A DNA stretch of 16,687 nt from an uncultured Collinsella sp. (GCA_900752275.1 CAADUS010000117.1:1-16687), one strand, 5' to 3'. Shown: positions 1-7,058, numbered from the stretch's first letter. Notes: generated by a model not told the origin, from the letters alone. Numbers and translations are program-made.

Positions 1-38
1 AATGCCTCCAACGTGTAACTCGATTCGGAGGAATTCGC

Positions 39-743
39 ATGCCCTATTACTATGGTTACGGCTTTGGCATCGACCCGCTGTACCTGCTGGTTGTTCTTGT
101 TTGTACAGTGCTTGGCCTTGCTGCGCAGAGCTATATCAACTCGACGTACAAGACCTGGTCCAAGGTGCGCTCGGACGGCGATACGGGTGCCACGGTCGCT
201 CGCCGCATGCTCGACGCCAACGGTTGCAACGCCGTGGGTATCAAGGGCGTGGCCGGTGAGCTCACCGACCACTACAATCCGCAGGATAACAACCTGTATC
301 TCTCGGACGCCAACCGTTCGGGCGGGTCGGTCGCAAGCGTTGCCGTCGCCTGTCACGAGGCGGGCCACGCCGCCCAGCGCCAAAGCGGTTACGCCATGAT
401 GAAGGTGCGCACCGCCCTGGTCCCGGTCGTCAACTTTACCCAGAACACCTGGACCATCGTGTTGCTCTTGGGCCTGTTTATGAACATTGCCGGGCTCACG
501 ACCCTCGCGTTGATCTTCTTCTCGTTTAGTGTGCTGTTCCAACTCGTTACGTTGCCTGTCGAGATTGACGCCAGCCGACGTGCTGTGGCGTACATCGAGC
601 AGTCGGGTATGAGTTCCAAGCAGGTCAACGGCGCCAAGAAGGTGCTGACGGCAGCCGCGCTTACCTATGTGGCCGCAGCGCTCACTTCGATCATTCAGCT
701 GCTCTACCTTATGGCTCGCTACAACAGAAACTCCAACCGATAA
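39..743 (+). CDS. YugP-family membrane zinc metallopeptidase
   Basis: This 234-residue protein is a predicted integral membrane zinc peptidase of the YugP/Zn_peptidase_2 family; its physiological substrate is unknown. Visible features: a glycine/tyrosine-rich N-terminus, a membrane segment at about 12-30, the zinc-binding HEAGH motif at 106-110 (two His ligands and the catalytic Glu), two closely spaced hydrophobic segments at about 127-172, the PVEIDASR motif at about 173-180 whose Glu175 is the likely third zinc ligand, and a last hydrophobic segment at about 203-225. Length and order match the family. The start is the ATG at 39, preceded by CGGAGG at 26-31. It lies 115 bp upstream of xseA on the same strand, with a hairpin between them, so it is probably its own unit. 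Family assignment is confident; role is not. Confidence 0.9.
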   Translation: MPYYYGYGFGIDPLYLLVVLVCTVLGLAAQSYINSTYKTWSKVRSDGDTGATVARRMLDANGCNAVGIKGVAGELTDHYNPQDNNLYLSDANRSGGSVASVAVACHEAGHAAQRQSGYAMMKVRTALVPVVNFTQNTWTIVLLLGLFMNIAGLTTLALIFFSFSVLFQLVTLPVEIDASRRAVAYIEQSGMSSKQVNGAKKVLTAAALTYVAAALTSIIQLLYLMARYNRNSNR

Positions 744-759
744 TAAATGGGACAGGCAG

Positions 760-789
760 GCGCCGCGGGGATTCGTGTCCTCGCGGCGC
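760..789 (+). terminator. Hairpin after the zinc peptidase gene
   Basis: A G+C-rich 12-bp stem (760-771 pairing with 778-789, one G-T wobble) closes a 6-base loop TTCGTG, 17 bases after the stop codon. The following bases are not a T-run (TGTACTATG), so it may be a weak or Rho-assisted terminator, or only an RNA 3' end stabiliser. Confidence 0.5.
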
Positions 790-858
790 TGTACTATGTG
801 TTGGACTTAATTTCGCACGGGGCCGGAGTTTCTGTGCTCGATAACGAAAGGAGGCTGC

Positions 859-2310
859 GTGGCAGGCTGGAACCTAACCGGTAATGCCGTTTCTGCCGAG
901 TTCGACGGTTCGGACGAGCAGGAGCGCAAGGAGCTCAGCGTGAGCCAGGCGGTAGAGATCGCTGCCGGTGCGCTCGATGCCATTCCGCAGCTGAGCGTTC
1001 TGGGCGAGGTCACGGGTTTCCGTGGTCCCAACGCCCGAAGCGGCCACTGCTACTTCCAGATTAAGGACGATTCGGCCGCCGTTGACTGCATCATTTGGAA
1101 GGGCGCCTATCTCAAGCGCACGTTCGATCTGCGCGACGGCATGCAGGTGAGCTTTAAGGGCAGCTTCAATCTCTATAAGGCCACGGGCCGCATGAGCTTT
1201 GTCGCTCGCTCGTTTTCGCTGGCTGGGGAGGGCCTGCTGCGTCAACAAGTGGCGCAACTGGCCGAAAAGCTACGCCGCGAGGGCCTGATGGACGAAGCGC
1301 GCAAGCGCCGCATCCCGGTGTTCTGCTCACGCGTGGCGGTCGTCACCTCGCTTTCGGGTGCCGTAATCGATGACGTCAAGCGCACATTGCGTCGTCGCAA
1401 CCCGCTTGTCGAGCTCGTTTGCGTGGGGGCTAAAGTTCAAGGTGAGGGCGCGCCGGCAGAACTCATCGAGGGCTTGCGCCGCGCCGCTTCCATTACGCCA
1501 GCGCCCGACTGCATCTTGCTAGTGCGCGGCGGCGGCTCCTTTGAGGACCTCATGACCTTTAATGACGAGGAGCTTGCCCGCGCGGTGGCAGCTTGTCCTG
1601 TGCCCGTGGTGACCGGTATTGGGCATGAGCCCGATACTTCGATCTGCGATATGGTGAGCGACCGTCGTGCCTCCACGCCCACGGCGGCGGCCGAATCGGT
1701 GGCGCCGGCTATGACGGAGTTGGCCGATGTGCTCGAGACACGTCATCAGCGTCTGGGTGCAGCGATGGCATCGATGATTGGGTCGAATCAGGTTGATTTG
1801 GAGATGCTCGATCAGCGCGGTCGCCGCGCCTGGGATACCTATACGGCCCGTCTGGGCGATGCACTCGATGCCGCCGCATGCCGCCCGTGCCTCAACGACC
1901 CCACATTTATGGTCGAGCGTCGTGAGTCAGAGCTTGCGTTGACTGCCGATCGCCTGTCGGGCGCCATAATACGCTCGGTCGGGACATTCCGCTCCAACTT
2001 TGAGCGCCTGCCCGAGCGTCTGGTTGCAAGCACCTCGGGACTCGATGGCAAGCGCCATGCGCTCACGCTTGCGAGTTCCCGTCTGGAGCATCAGGGGCGC
2101 ACGATGCTCAGTAAGCCCGCGTCCGACCTGGGCCGTGCGGCAGCCTCGCTCGATGCCCTGTCGCCACTCAAGGTGCTTGCCCGTGGCTATTCCATCGCGT
2201 ACAGCGATGATGGGGTGGCTACGAGCGCCAAGACCTTTAAGCCCGGCGACGCCATCCGCGTGCGCATGGCAGACGGCAACGTGGCGGCAACGGTCGATAC
2301 GGTCGAGTAG
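859..2310 (+). CDS. xseA: Exonuclease VII large subunit
   Basis: XseA is the catalytic subunit of exonuclease VII, which degrades single-stranded DNA from both ends in repair and recombination. The 483-residue protein has an N-terminal OB-fold at about 26-120 (start LSVSQAVEIA, core GHCYFQIKD at 62-70). The catalytic domain carries RGGGSFEDL at 223-231 and GIGHEPDT at 253-260, followed by the conserved DxVxxRRASTPTAAAE stretch to 279; both are hallmark motifs of the family. A helical region follows, then the short C-terminal segment with LARGYSI. Translation starts at a GTG at 859 with AAAGGAGG at 848-854 just upstream. About 25 residues precede the OB-fold, slightly more than usual and acidic. 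xseB follows 42 bp later on the same strand, as expected for a two-subunit enzyme made from one operon. Confidence 0.96.
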   Translation: MAGWNLTGNAVSAEFDGSDEQERKELSVSQAVEIAAGALDAIPQLSVLGEVTGFRGPNARSGHCYFQIKDDSAAVDCIIWKGAYLKRTFDLRDGMQVSFKGSFNLYKATGRMSFVARSFSLAGEGLLRQQVAQLAEKLRREGLMDEARKRRIPVFCSRVAVVTSLSGAVIDDVKRTLRRRNPLVELVCVGAKVQGEGAPAELIEGLRRAASITPAPDCILLVRGGGSFEDLMTFNDEELARAVAACPVPVVTGIGHEPDTSICDMVSDRRASTPTAAAESVAPAMTELADVLETRHQRLGAAMASMIGSNQVDLEMLDQRGRRAWDTYTARLGDALDAAACRPCLNDPTFMVERRESELALTADRLSGAIIRSVGTFRSNFERLPERLVASTSGLDGKRHALTLASSRLEHQGRTMLSKPASDLGRAAASLDALSPLKVLARGYSIAYSDDGVATSAKTFKPGDAIRVRMADGNVAATVDTVE

Positions 2311-2352
2311 ACCGCGTTTCATAGCGATAAACCTTTAGGAAAGGAAACAGAT

Positions 2353-2619
2353 ATGGCAGAGAAGACCCCGGTCGAGCAGCTTACGTACAAGCAGGCCTCG
2401 CAGGAGCTGGAGCTCATCATCCGCAGCTTGGAGTCGGGCGATATGGAGCTCGAGGAGTCGCTCGAGAGCTATACCCGCGGCGTCGAGCTCCTCAAGAGCC
2501 TGCGCACCCGCCTGTCCGATGCCGAGCAGAAGGTCTCGGTGCTCCTTAAGGACGTCGACGGCAACGACATGCTCGCCGACGGCGAGGCCGCCAACACGGA
2601 CGACAACCTTTCGTTCTAA
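2353..2619 (+). CDS. xseB: Exonuclease VII small subunit
   Basis: XseB is the small helical subunit that binds the XseA C-terminal region, many copies per large subunit, and is needed for exonuclease VII activity. The 88-residue product has the family signature: LTYKQASQELELIIRSLESGDMELEESLESYTRG reads as two amphipathic helices (about residues 9-40), with the typical ELExIIxxLESG and LEESLxxYxxG patterns, followed by a third helix with LLKSLRTRLSDAEQKV. The ATG at 2353 is preceded by AGGAAAGG at about 2337-2344. It lies 42 bp downstream of xseA with no hairpin between, so the two genes are very probably co-transcribed. The acidic C-terminal tail (about 73-88) is variable in the family. Confidence 0.95.
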   Translation: MAEKTPVEQLTYKQASQELELIIRSLESGDMELEESLESYTRGVELLKSLRTRLSDAEQKVSVLLKDVDGNDMLADGEAANTDDNLSF

Positions 2620-2633
2620 CCATCCCGACCAAA

Positions 2634-2639
2634 TATAAT
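2634..2639 (+). promoter_or_regulatory. Possible -10 box upstream of the HIT gene
   Basis: A perfect TATAAT lies 30 bp before the HIT start, inside a small inverted repeat GACCAA (2627-2632)/TTGGTC (2644-2649). No convincing -35 hexamer lies 16-18 bp upstream, so this is a weak call; the gene could equally be read through from xseAB. Confidence 0.35.
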
Positions 2640-2668
2640 TACCTTGGTCTGTGAGAAAGGAACCAACC

Positions 2669-3004
2669 ATGTGTGATTGCATCTTCTGCAAAATTGCCAA
2701 CCACGAGATCCCCTCGACCGTTGTCTATGAGGACGACCAGGTCATCGCCTTCGACGACCTCAACCCCCAGGCGCCGGTCCACTCGCTCGTGATCCCAAAG
2801 AAGCACTACAGCGACATCGCCGACAACGTGCCGGCAGAGACCATGGGCGCCATGGCTCACGCCATCCAGGAGGTCGCTAAGGCAAAGGGCCTGGAGGACG
2901 GTTTCCGCGTCATCTCCAACAAGGGCGTCAACGCCGGCCAGACCGTCATGCATTTCCACATGCACGTCCTCGGCGGCAAAAACCTGGGCGAGAATCTCAT
3001 CTGA
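2669..3004 (+). CDS. HIT-family nucleotide-binding protein (HINT-like)
   Basis: A 111-residue histidine-triad protein, the branch of small purine nucleoside phosphoramidate or nucleotidyl hydrolases (HINT/HinT). The N-terminus MCDCIFCKIA carries the paired cysteines that often bind zinc in bacterial members. DLNPQAPVHSLVIPKKH (about 30-46) is the conserved central strand region. The triad H-F-H-M-H at 95-99, followed by VLGG, is the catalytic loop; the middle of the triad is the expected nucleophile. A longer GTG start at 2651 exists, but the Shine-Dalgarno GAAAGG (2655-2660) lies inside that extension and positions the ATG at 2669, which also gives the family's normal N-terminus. It is downstream of xseAB and upstream of ackA1, with hairpins separating it from ackA1. 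Confidence 0.93.
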   Translation: MCDCIFCKIANHEIPSTVVYEDDQVIAFDDLNPQAPVHSLVIPKKHYSDIADNVPAETMGAMAHAIQEVAKAKGLEDGFRVISNKGVNAGQTVMHFHMHVLGGKNLGENLI

Positions 3005-3012
3005 GGACGCTT

Positions 3013-3034
3013 CTTCCGTGCAATGAAACGGAAG
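3013..3034 (+). repeat. Short stem-loop after the HIT gene
   Basis: CTTCCGT (3013-3019) pairs perfectly with ACGGAAG (3028-3034) around an 8-base loop, 8 bases after the HIT stop. No T-run follows, so it is more likely an mRNA 3' stabiliser than an intrinsic terminator. Confidence 0.4.
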
Positions 3035-3064
3035 CTCTGGCACCGATAACTTATATATCAACGC

Positions 3065-3098
3065 AATAAACCCGAGCGCGAGGGCGTTTGGGTTTATT
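3065..3098 (+). terminator. Hairpin with T-rich 3' arm between HIT and ackA1
   Basis: AATAAACCC (3065-3073) pairs perfectly with GGGTTTATT (3090-3098); a CGC/GCG pair extends the stem inside the loop, and the 3' side continues as TTATTATTG. It may terminate the HIT transcript. It ends 53 bases before the ackA1 start, so if ackA1 is transcribed from the A+T-rich stretch at 3045-3062 it is instead an ackA1 leader element. The hairpin upstream of pta has the same flanking bases at nearly the same distance from its start. Confidence 0.6.
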
Positions 3099-3151
3099 AT
3101 TGAAGCGTATGTAACCTGGCGGCGCCGCACCGCCTGTTAGTAGGGAGACAC

Positions 3152-4330
3152 ATGAACGTTCTGGTCGTCAACGCAGGATCTTCGACCCTCAAGTATCAGG
3201 TCATCGATACCAAGTCCCACAAGGTGTCCGCAAAGGGCTCCTGCGAGCGCGTCTGCTTTACCGGCGGTACCTTCACCCACGCTGCCAACGGTTCCAAGAA
3301 AGTGACCGAGAACATCGAGTTCCCCGACCACAAAGTCGCCATCGAGGTCGTCCTGAAAGACCTCGAGGCCAACGGCGTCAAGATTGAGGGCATCGGCCAC
3401 CGCATCGTTCAGGGCGGTTGGTACTTTGGCGATTCCTCCCTCGTCGACGAGGACGTTCTCGCCAAGATTCGCGAGGTCGCTCCGCTCGCCCCGCTGCACA
3501 ACAACCCCGAGGCCAACGTTATCGAGTACTGCCTCGAGCAGTATCCCGACCTGCCCAACGTTACGGTCTACGACACCGCTTTCCACTTCAACATGCCCGA
3601 GGTCGCTAAGACCTACGCCCTGCCCAAGGACGTCTGCGACAAGCTGCACATCCGTAAGTACGGCGCCCACGGCACCAGCTACCGTTACATCTCCAAGAAG
3701 GTTGCCGAGATGACCAACGGCGAGGCTCGCAAGGTCGTCGTGTGCCACATCGGTTCCGGTGCCTCCCTGTGCGCTATCGAGGACGGCAAGTGCATGGACA
3801 CCACTATGGGCTTGACGCCGCTCGACGGTGTCATGATGGGCACTCGCTGCGGCTCCATCGACCCGGCTACCGTGTGCTACCTGCAGCGCGAGGGCGGCTA
3901 CACCTTCGACGAGGTCGACGAGATGATGAACAAGAAGTCCGGCCTTTTGGCTGTGACCGGCGGCAAGACCAACGACTGCCGCAACGTCGAGGAGCTCGCC
4001 GCTGCTGGCGACCCCGAGGCTCAGCTCGCCTTCGACATGTTTGTCTACAAGATTGCCGCCAAGGCTGCCGAGATGGCCACTTCCATGTGCGGCATGGATA
4101 CCCTGGTCTTTACCGCTGGCATCGGCGAGCACGCTCCGGCCGTCCGCGCCGGCGTGGCCGACCGTCTGGCCTTTATGGGCGTCAAGATGGATCATGCCCG
4201 CAACGCCCTGCGTGGCGACGGCGCTTGGTGCCTGTCTGCCAAGGATTCCAAGGTCAAGATCTTCGTCATCCCCACGGACGAGGAGTTCATGATCGCTTCT
4301 GACGTCGAGCGCATCGTCAACGGCAAATAA
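3152..4330 (+). CDS. Acetate kinase paralog 1 with divergent active-site motifs
   Basis: A 392-residue member of the acetate kinase family (ASKHA fold), which makes ATP and acetate from acetyl phosphate. The ATG at 3152 has AGGGAG at 3142-3147. Conserved: NAGSS at 7-11, GHR at 82-84, the catalytic His in YGAH (H173), PLDG with MGTR at about 223-232, TAGIGE at 321-326 and IPTDEE near the C-terminus. It departs from the usual pattern at several positions: T12 instead of the third Ser of NAGSSS, HGTSY (Y177) instead of HGTSH, GSG (S202) instead of GNG, TGGKTND at 269-275 instead of SGxSxD, and GIGEH (H327) instead of GIGEN. It is about 60% identical by eye to the next gene, which keeps all five. 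It is therefore probably a kinase of this family, perhaps with altered substrate or kinetics. A terminator follows at once, so it is not simply co-transcribed with copy 2. Confidence 0.85.
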   Translation: MNVLVVNAGSSTLKYQVIDTKSHKVSAKGSCERVCFTGGTFTHAANGSKKVTENIEFPDHKVAIEVVLKDLEANGVKIEGIGHRIVQGGWYFGDSSLVDEDVLAKIREVAPLAPLHNNPEANVIEYCLEQYPDLPNVTVYDTAFHFNMPEVAKTYALPKDVCDKLHIRKYGAHGTSYRYISKKVAEMTNGEARKVVVCHIGSGASLCAIEDGKCMDTTMGLTPLDGVMMGTRCGSIDPATVCYLQREGGYTFDEVDEMMNKKSGLLAVTGGKTNDCRNVEELAAAGDPEAQLAFDMFVYKIAAKAAEMATSMCGMDTLVFTAGIGEHAPAVRAGVADRLAFMGVKMDHARNALRGDGAWCLSAKDSKVKIFVIPTDEEFMIASDVERIVNGK

Positions 4331-4340
4331 TTGCAAGAGG

Positions 4341-4377
4341 GGAGGGGCTGGACGACCAAGTGCCGTTCAGCCCCTCC
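4341..4377 (+). terminator. Intrinsic terminator of ackA1
   Basis: A 14-bp stem with one G-T wobble, GGAGGGGCTGGACG (4341-4354) pairing with CGTTCAGCCCCTCC (4364-4377) around a 9-base loop, starts 10 bases after the ackA1 stop and is followed by TTT. The stem is long and G+C-rich. Confidence 0.85.
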
Positions 4378-4400
4378 TTTGCGCTCGCTGGGCGATATTC

Positions 4401-4427
4401 TGATAGCTATTTATCAAGATATGATAA
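4401..4427 (+). promoter_or_regulatory. Promoter/operator candidate upstream of ackA2
   Basis: An A+T-rich island contains TTATCA (4411-4416), 5 bases, then its perfect inverse TGATAA (4422-4427), and a further half-site TGATA at 4401-4405, exactly 21 bp from the last one. A plausible -10 TATGAT overlaps at 4420-4425; the best -35 16 bp upstream (TTCTGA, 4398-4403) is poor. The arrangement looks like a dimeric repressor site over the promoter. The octamer GATAACTT at 4423-4430 recurs upstream of ackA1 at 3045-3052. No regulator can be named. Confidence 0.4.
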
Positions 4428-4493
4428 CTTCTTATTAAAATGCGGCCGCCTTAAGGGGTCTGCGTGGACCGTATTGCACTGCAAAGGAGTCTC

Positions 4494-5672
4494 ATGAACG
4501 TACTTGTTGTCAACGCCGGCAGCTCAAGCCTTAAATATCAGCTTTTGGATACCGATACCCGCGAGGTTTTCGCCAAGGGCAACTGCGAACGTATCGGTTC
4601 GGACATGGGCATCTTTGGCCACTCCGAGAACGGTGGCGCCAAGCAGACCGAGGAGGTTCCTTTCCCCGATCATCGCTCTGCTATCGCTCGTGTGCTCGAG
4701 GAGCTCGAGAAGACCGACTTTACGATTGATGGCATTGGGCATCGCATCGTTCAGGGCGGCTGGCACTTCGATGATTCCGCGGTCGTCGACGACGAGGTCA
4801 TGGCCAAGATCCTTGAGGTGGCACCGCTTGCTCCGCTGCACAACTACGGCGAGGCCGCGGCGATTGAGTATTGCCGTGAGAAGTATCCGGAGCTGCCCAA
4901 CGTGGCCGTCTTCGACACCTCGTTTCACATGACTATGCCCGAGGTTGCCTACACCTACGCCCTGCCCAAGGACGTGTGCGACAAGTACCATGTGCGCAAG
5001 TACGGCGCCCACGGTACGAGCCACCGTTACGAGTGGATGATGGCCAAGGAGATCCTGGGCTCGCGCTGCCACCGTCTGCTCTCGTGCCATTTGGGCAACG
5101 GCGCCTCGCTTGCCGCCATCGAGGACGGCGTGTGCCGCGACACCACGATGGGGCTCACGCCGCTTGACGGCCTGATGATGGGAACCCGCTGCGGTTCCAT
5201 TGACCCGGCCACCGTGTGCTACCTCCAGCGCGAGGGCGGCTACAGCTATCAGGAAGTCGATGACATGATGAACAAGCAGTCTGGTCTGCTTGCCATCTCG
5301 GGCATCTCCAACGACGCCCGCGACATCCGTACACGCGCCTCCGAGGGCGACGAGCGCTGCTTGCTCGCCTTCGATATGTTCGCCTACAAGGCCATGCAGC
5401 AGGCTGGCTCCATGATCGCTTCCATGGCGGGCGTGGACACCATCACCTTTACCGCCGGCATCGGCGAGAACGACTGGTCGATCCGCAAGGCCTTCTGCGA
5501 CTGCTTTGAGTGGCTGGGCGTACGCATCGACAACAATAAGAACCGCGAGGCCGTGGGTAACGGCCCGCAGGTCATCAGTGCCGCCGGTTCCGCCGTCACG
5601 GTCATGGTCATCCCCACCGACGAGGAATACATGATCGCCCACGACGTCGAGCGTCTGACCAAGAACAACTAA
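4494..5672 (+). CDS. ackA: Acetate kinase, canonical-motif paralog
   Basis: Acetate kinase interconverts acetyl phosphate + ADP with acetate + ATP, the ATP-yielding last step of mixed-acid fermentation. The 392-residue product has NAGSSSLKY at 7-15, GHR at 82-84 (phosphate-site Arg), DTSFH at 141-145, HGTSH at 173-177, HLGNG at 199-203, MGTR at 229-232, SGISNDARD at 269-277 (nucleotide site), GIGEN at 322-326 and PTDEE at 374-378 (magnesium-site Glu). The start is the ATG at 4494, with AAAGGAG at 4483-4489; an in-frame GTG at 4464 has no such site and would give an extension absent from paralog 1. Odd points shared with paralog 1: Ala172 where family members usually have Phe in YGFHGTSH, and GHRIVQGG with Gln where His is usual. 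It ends at a strong terminator and faces pta. Confidence 0.93.
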   Translation: MNVLVVNAGSSSLKYQLLDTDTREVFAKGNCERIGSDMGIFGHSENGGAKQTEEVPFPDHRSAIARVLEELEKTDFTIDGIGHRIVQGGWHFDDSAVVDDEVMAKILEVAPLAPLHNYGEAAAIEYCREKYPELPNVAVFDTSFHMTMPEVAYTYALPKDVCDKYHVRKYGAHGTSHRYEWMMAKEILGSRCHRLLSCHLGNGASLAAIEDGVCRDTTMGLTPLDGLMMGTRCGSIDPATVCYLQREGGYSYQEVDDMMNKQSGLLAISGISNDARDIRTRASEGDERCLLAFDMFAYKAMQQAGSMIASMAGVDTITFTAGIGENDWSIRKAFCDCFEWLGVRIDNNKNREAVGNGPQVISAAGSAVTVMVIPTDEEYMIAHDVERLTKNN

Positions 5673-5694
5673 CGCACGCATTTGCAAGTAAACG

Positions 5695-5730
5695 AAAGGC
5701 CTCCTGAGCAACAGCTCCGGAGGCCTTTTT
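5695..5730 (+). terminator. Strong Rho-independent terminator of ackA2
   Basis: AAAGGCCTCC (5695-5704) pairs perfectly with GGAGGCCTTT (5719-5728), with an inner GAG/CTC extension in the loop and a T-run at 5726-5730. It starts 22 bases after the ackA2 stop. Confidence 0.92.
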
Positions 5731-5878
5731 ACTAGCAGTCGGAAATTCCAGTCCCAAAGTGACCATCGCCAGCAACGCCTGCGCTCCCAGCAACGGCGCC
5801 CGATCATTCAGACCTTCAGCTCCAGCTCGCAGCCAAGCCGCCGTCCACCCCAGATACCCTGATTGTTACGTGACGGTA

Positions 5879-6009
5879 GAAGGCAGCACAGGTTAACCCC
5901 TGAAAACACTCCGCAGACCAGAAACGCCCCCGTTCATAGCTCCGAAGGAGCAGAACGAGGGCGTTTCATTGGTCGAGGACGTTTTCAGGGGTTAACCTGT
6001 GCTGCCTTC
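5879..6009. repeat. 131-bp nested palindrome between ackA2 and pta
   Basis: The outer arms, 5879-5907 and 5981-6009, are a perfect 29-bp inverted repeat beginning GAAGGCAGCACAGG and ending in CTGTGCTGCCTTC. Inside, GACC/GGTC (5916-5919/5971-5974), GAAACGCCC/GGGCGTTTC (5921-5929/5959-5967), CGTTC/GAACG (5931-5935/5953-5957) and GCTCC/GGAGC around a GAA loop (5939-5951) continue the pairing, so the whole element can fold into one long hairpin. It ends 16 bases beyond the pta stop. It may end or stabilise the pta transcript, but neither side carries a T-run like a normal terminator. It could also be a small palindromic repeat element. The preceding stretch 5731-5878 shows no gene or motif that I recognise. 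Confidence 0.9.
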
Positions 6010-6025
6010 GGCGGGGATATGTCCG

Positions 6026-7006
6026 CTACTCAGCCATCTGAGCCTGGACGGCAGTGATGGCCACGACACCCACGATGTCGTCGGCAGAGCAGCCGCGCGA
6101 AAGGTCGTTAACCGGCTTGGCGATGCCCTGCAGGATGGGGCCGTAAGCGTCGGCGCCGGCGAAGCGCTGGACCAGCTTGTAGCCGATGTTGCCAGCCTCG
6201 AGGTCGGGGAACACGAGCACGTTGGCCTTACCGGCAACGGAGGAACCGGGAGCCTTGAGCTGGGCGACGGTGGGGACGATAGCGGCGTCGAGCTGCAGGT
6301 CGCCATCGATGGCGAGCTCGGGAGCCTTCTCCTTGCAGAACTTCACGGCCTCCTGGACCTTCTTGGCGACCTCGCCGCCGGCGGAGCCCATGGTGGAGTA
6401 GGAGAGCATGGCCACGTGCGGCTCAACGTTGCCCATGAAGGTGGACCAGGAGTGAGCGGAGGCGATGGCGATCTCGGAGAGCTCGTCGGAGGACGGGTTG
6501 ATGTTGAGGCCGCAGTCGGCGAAGATCAGTGTGCCGTCGGTGCCGAACTGCGGGGTGTCGGTGCACATCACGAAGAAGGCCGACACCAGCTTGGTGCCCG
6601 GGGCGGTCTTGAGGATCTGCAGCGCGGGGCGCAGGGTGTCGGCGGTGGAGTGGCAGGCGCCGGAGACCAGGCCGTCGGCGTCGCCCATCTTGACCATCAT
6701 GGTGCCAAAGTAGGTAGCGTCCATCACCTGGGCGCGAGCCTGCTCGATGGTGACGCCCTTCTTGGCGCGGAGCTCGGCAAACTTCTGCGCGTACTCCTCG
6801 TGCTTCTCGGCATTGCGCGGGTCGATGACGGTAGCGCCGGGAACGTTGATCTCGTCGGGGTTGCCCAGGATGACGATCTTTGCCAGGCCCTCCTCGATGA
6901 TCTTGGTGGCTGCGACGATGGTGCGCGGATCCTCGCCCTCGGGCAGGACAATCGTCTTAAGGTCGGCCTTGGCGGCAGACTTCATACGGTTTAGGAAATC
7001 GCTCAT
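6026..7006 (-). CDS. pta: Phosphate acetyltransferase
   Basis: Pta converts acetyl-CoA and phosphate to acetyl phosphate and CoA, supplying the substrate of the two acetate kinases encoded just opposite. The 326-residue protein is the short form: a single PTA_PTB domain without the regulatory N-terminal part of the enterobacterial enzyme. Landmarks: IVLPEGEDPR at 19-28, DGLVSGACHSTADTLRPALQ at about 111-130, FPDLEAGNIGYKLVQR at 266-281 and PILQGIAKPVNDLSRG at 290-305; Ser303-Arg304 correspond to the catalytic Ser-Arg pair known from the Methanosarcina enzyme. The ATG at 7006 has AAGGAG (7011-7016 on the complement). It is convergent to ackA2 and divergent from glf, thus monocistronic, with a long leader containing a hairpin. 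Confidence 0.96.
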   Translation of the reverse strand: MSDFLNRMKSAAKADLKTIVLPEGEDPRTIVAATKIIEEGLAKIVILGNPDEINVPGATVIDPRNAEKHEEYAQKFAELRAKKGVTIEQARAQVMDATYFGTMMVKMGDADGLVSGACHSTADTLRPALQILKTAPGTKLVSAFFVMCTDTPQFGTDGTLIFADCGLNINPSSDELSEIAIASAHSWSTFMGNVEPHVAMLSYSTMGSAGGEVAKKVQEAVKFCKEKAPELAIDGDLQLDAAIVPTVAQLKAPGSSVAGKANVLVFPDLEAGNIGYKLVQRFAGADAYGPILQGIAKPVNDLSRGCSADDIVGVVAITAVQAQMAE

Positions 7007-7058
7007 GTTACTCCTTACAAGCGTTTCGCTAAGCTCCAGGCGCCCGGCTGTTCACGAA

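Noticed and set aside
2651..2668. Upstream GTG start for the HIT protein
   Set aside because: The extension MRKEPT contains the ribosome-binding site that positions the ATG at 2669, and family members begin at MCDCIFC.
3137..4336. Long open frame on the minus strand across ackA1
   Set aside because: It mirrors ackA1 almost end to end; translation is Val/Gly/Ala/Asp-rich without motifs, a normal antisense artefact of high-G+C codon use. The same holds for the frames at 4524-5807 (-), 5999-6994 (+), 10019-11119 (+), 13734-14696 (+) and 15078-15902 (+).
5731..5878. Possible gene remnant between the ackA2 terminator and the palindrome
   Set aside because: No frame shows a recognisable motif; left as unassigned intergenic DNA.
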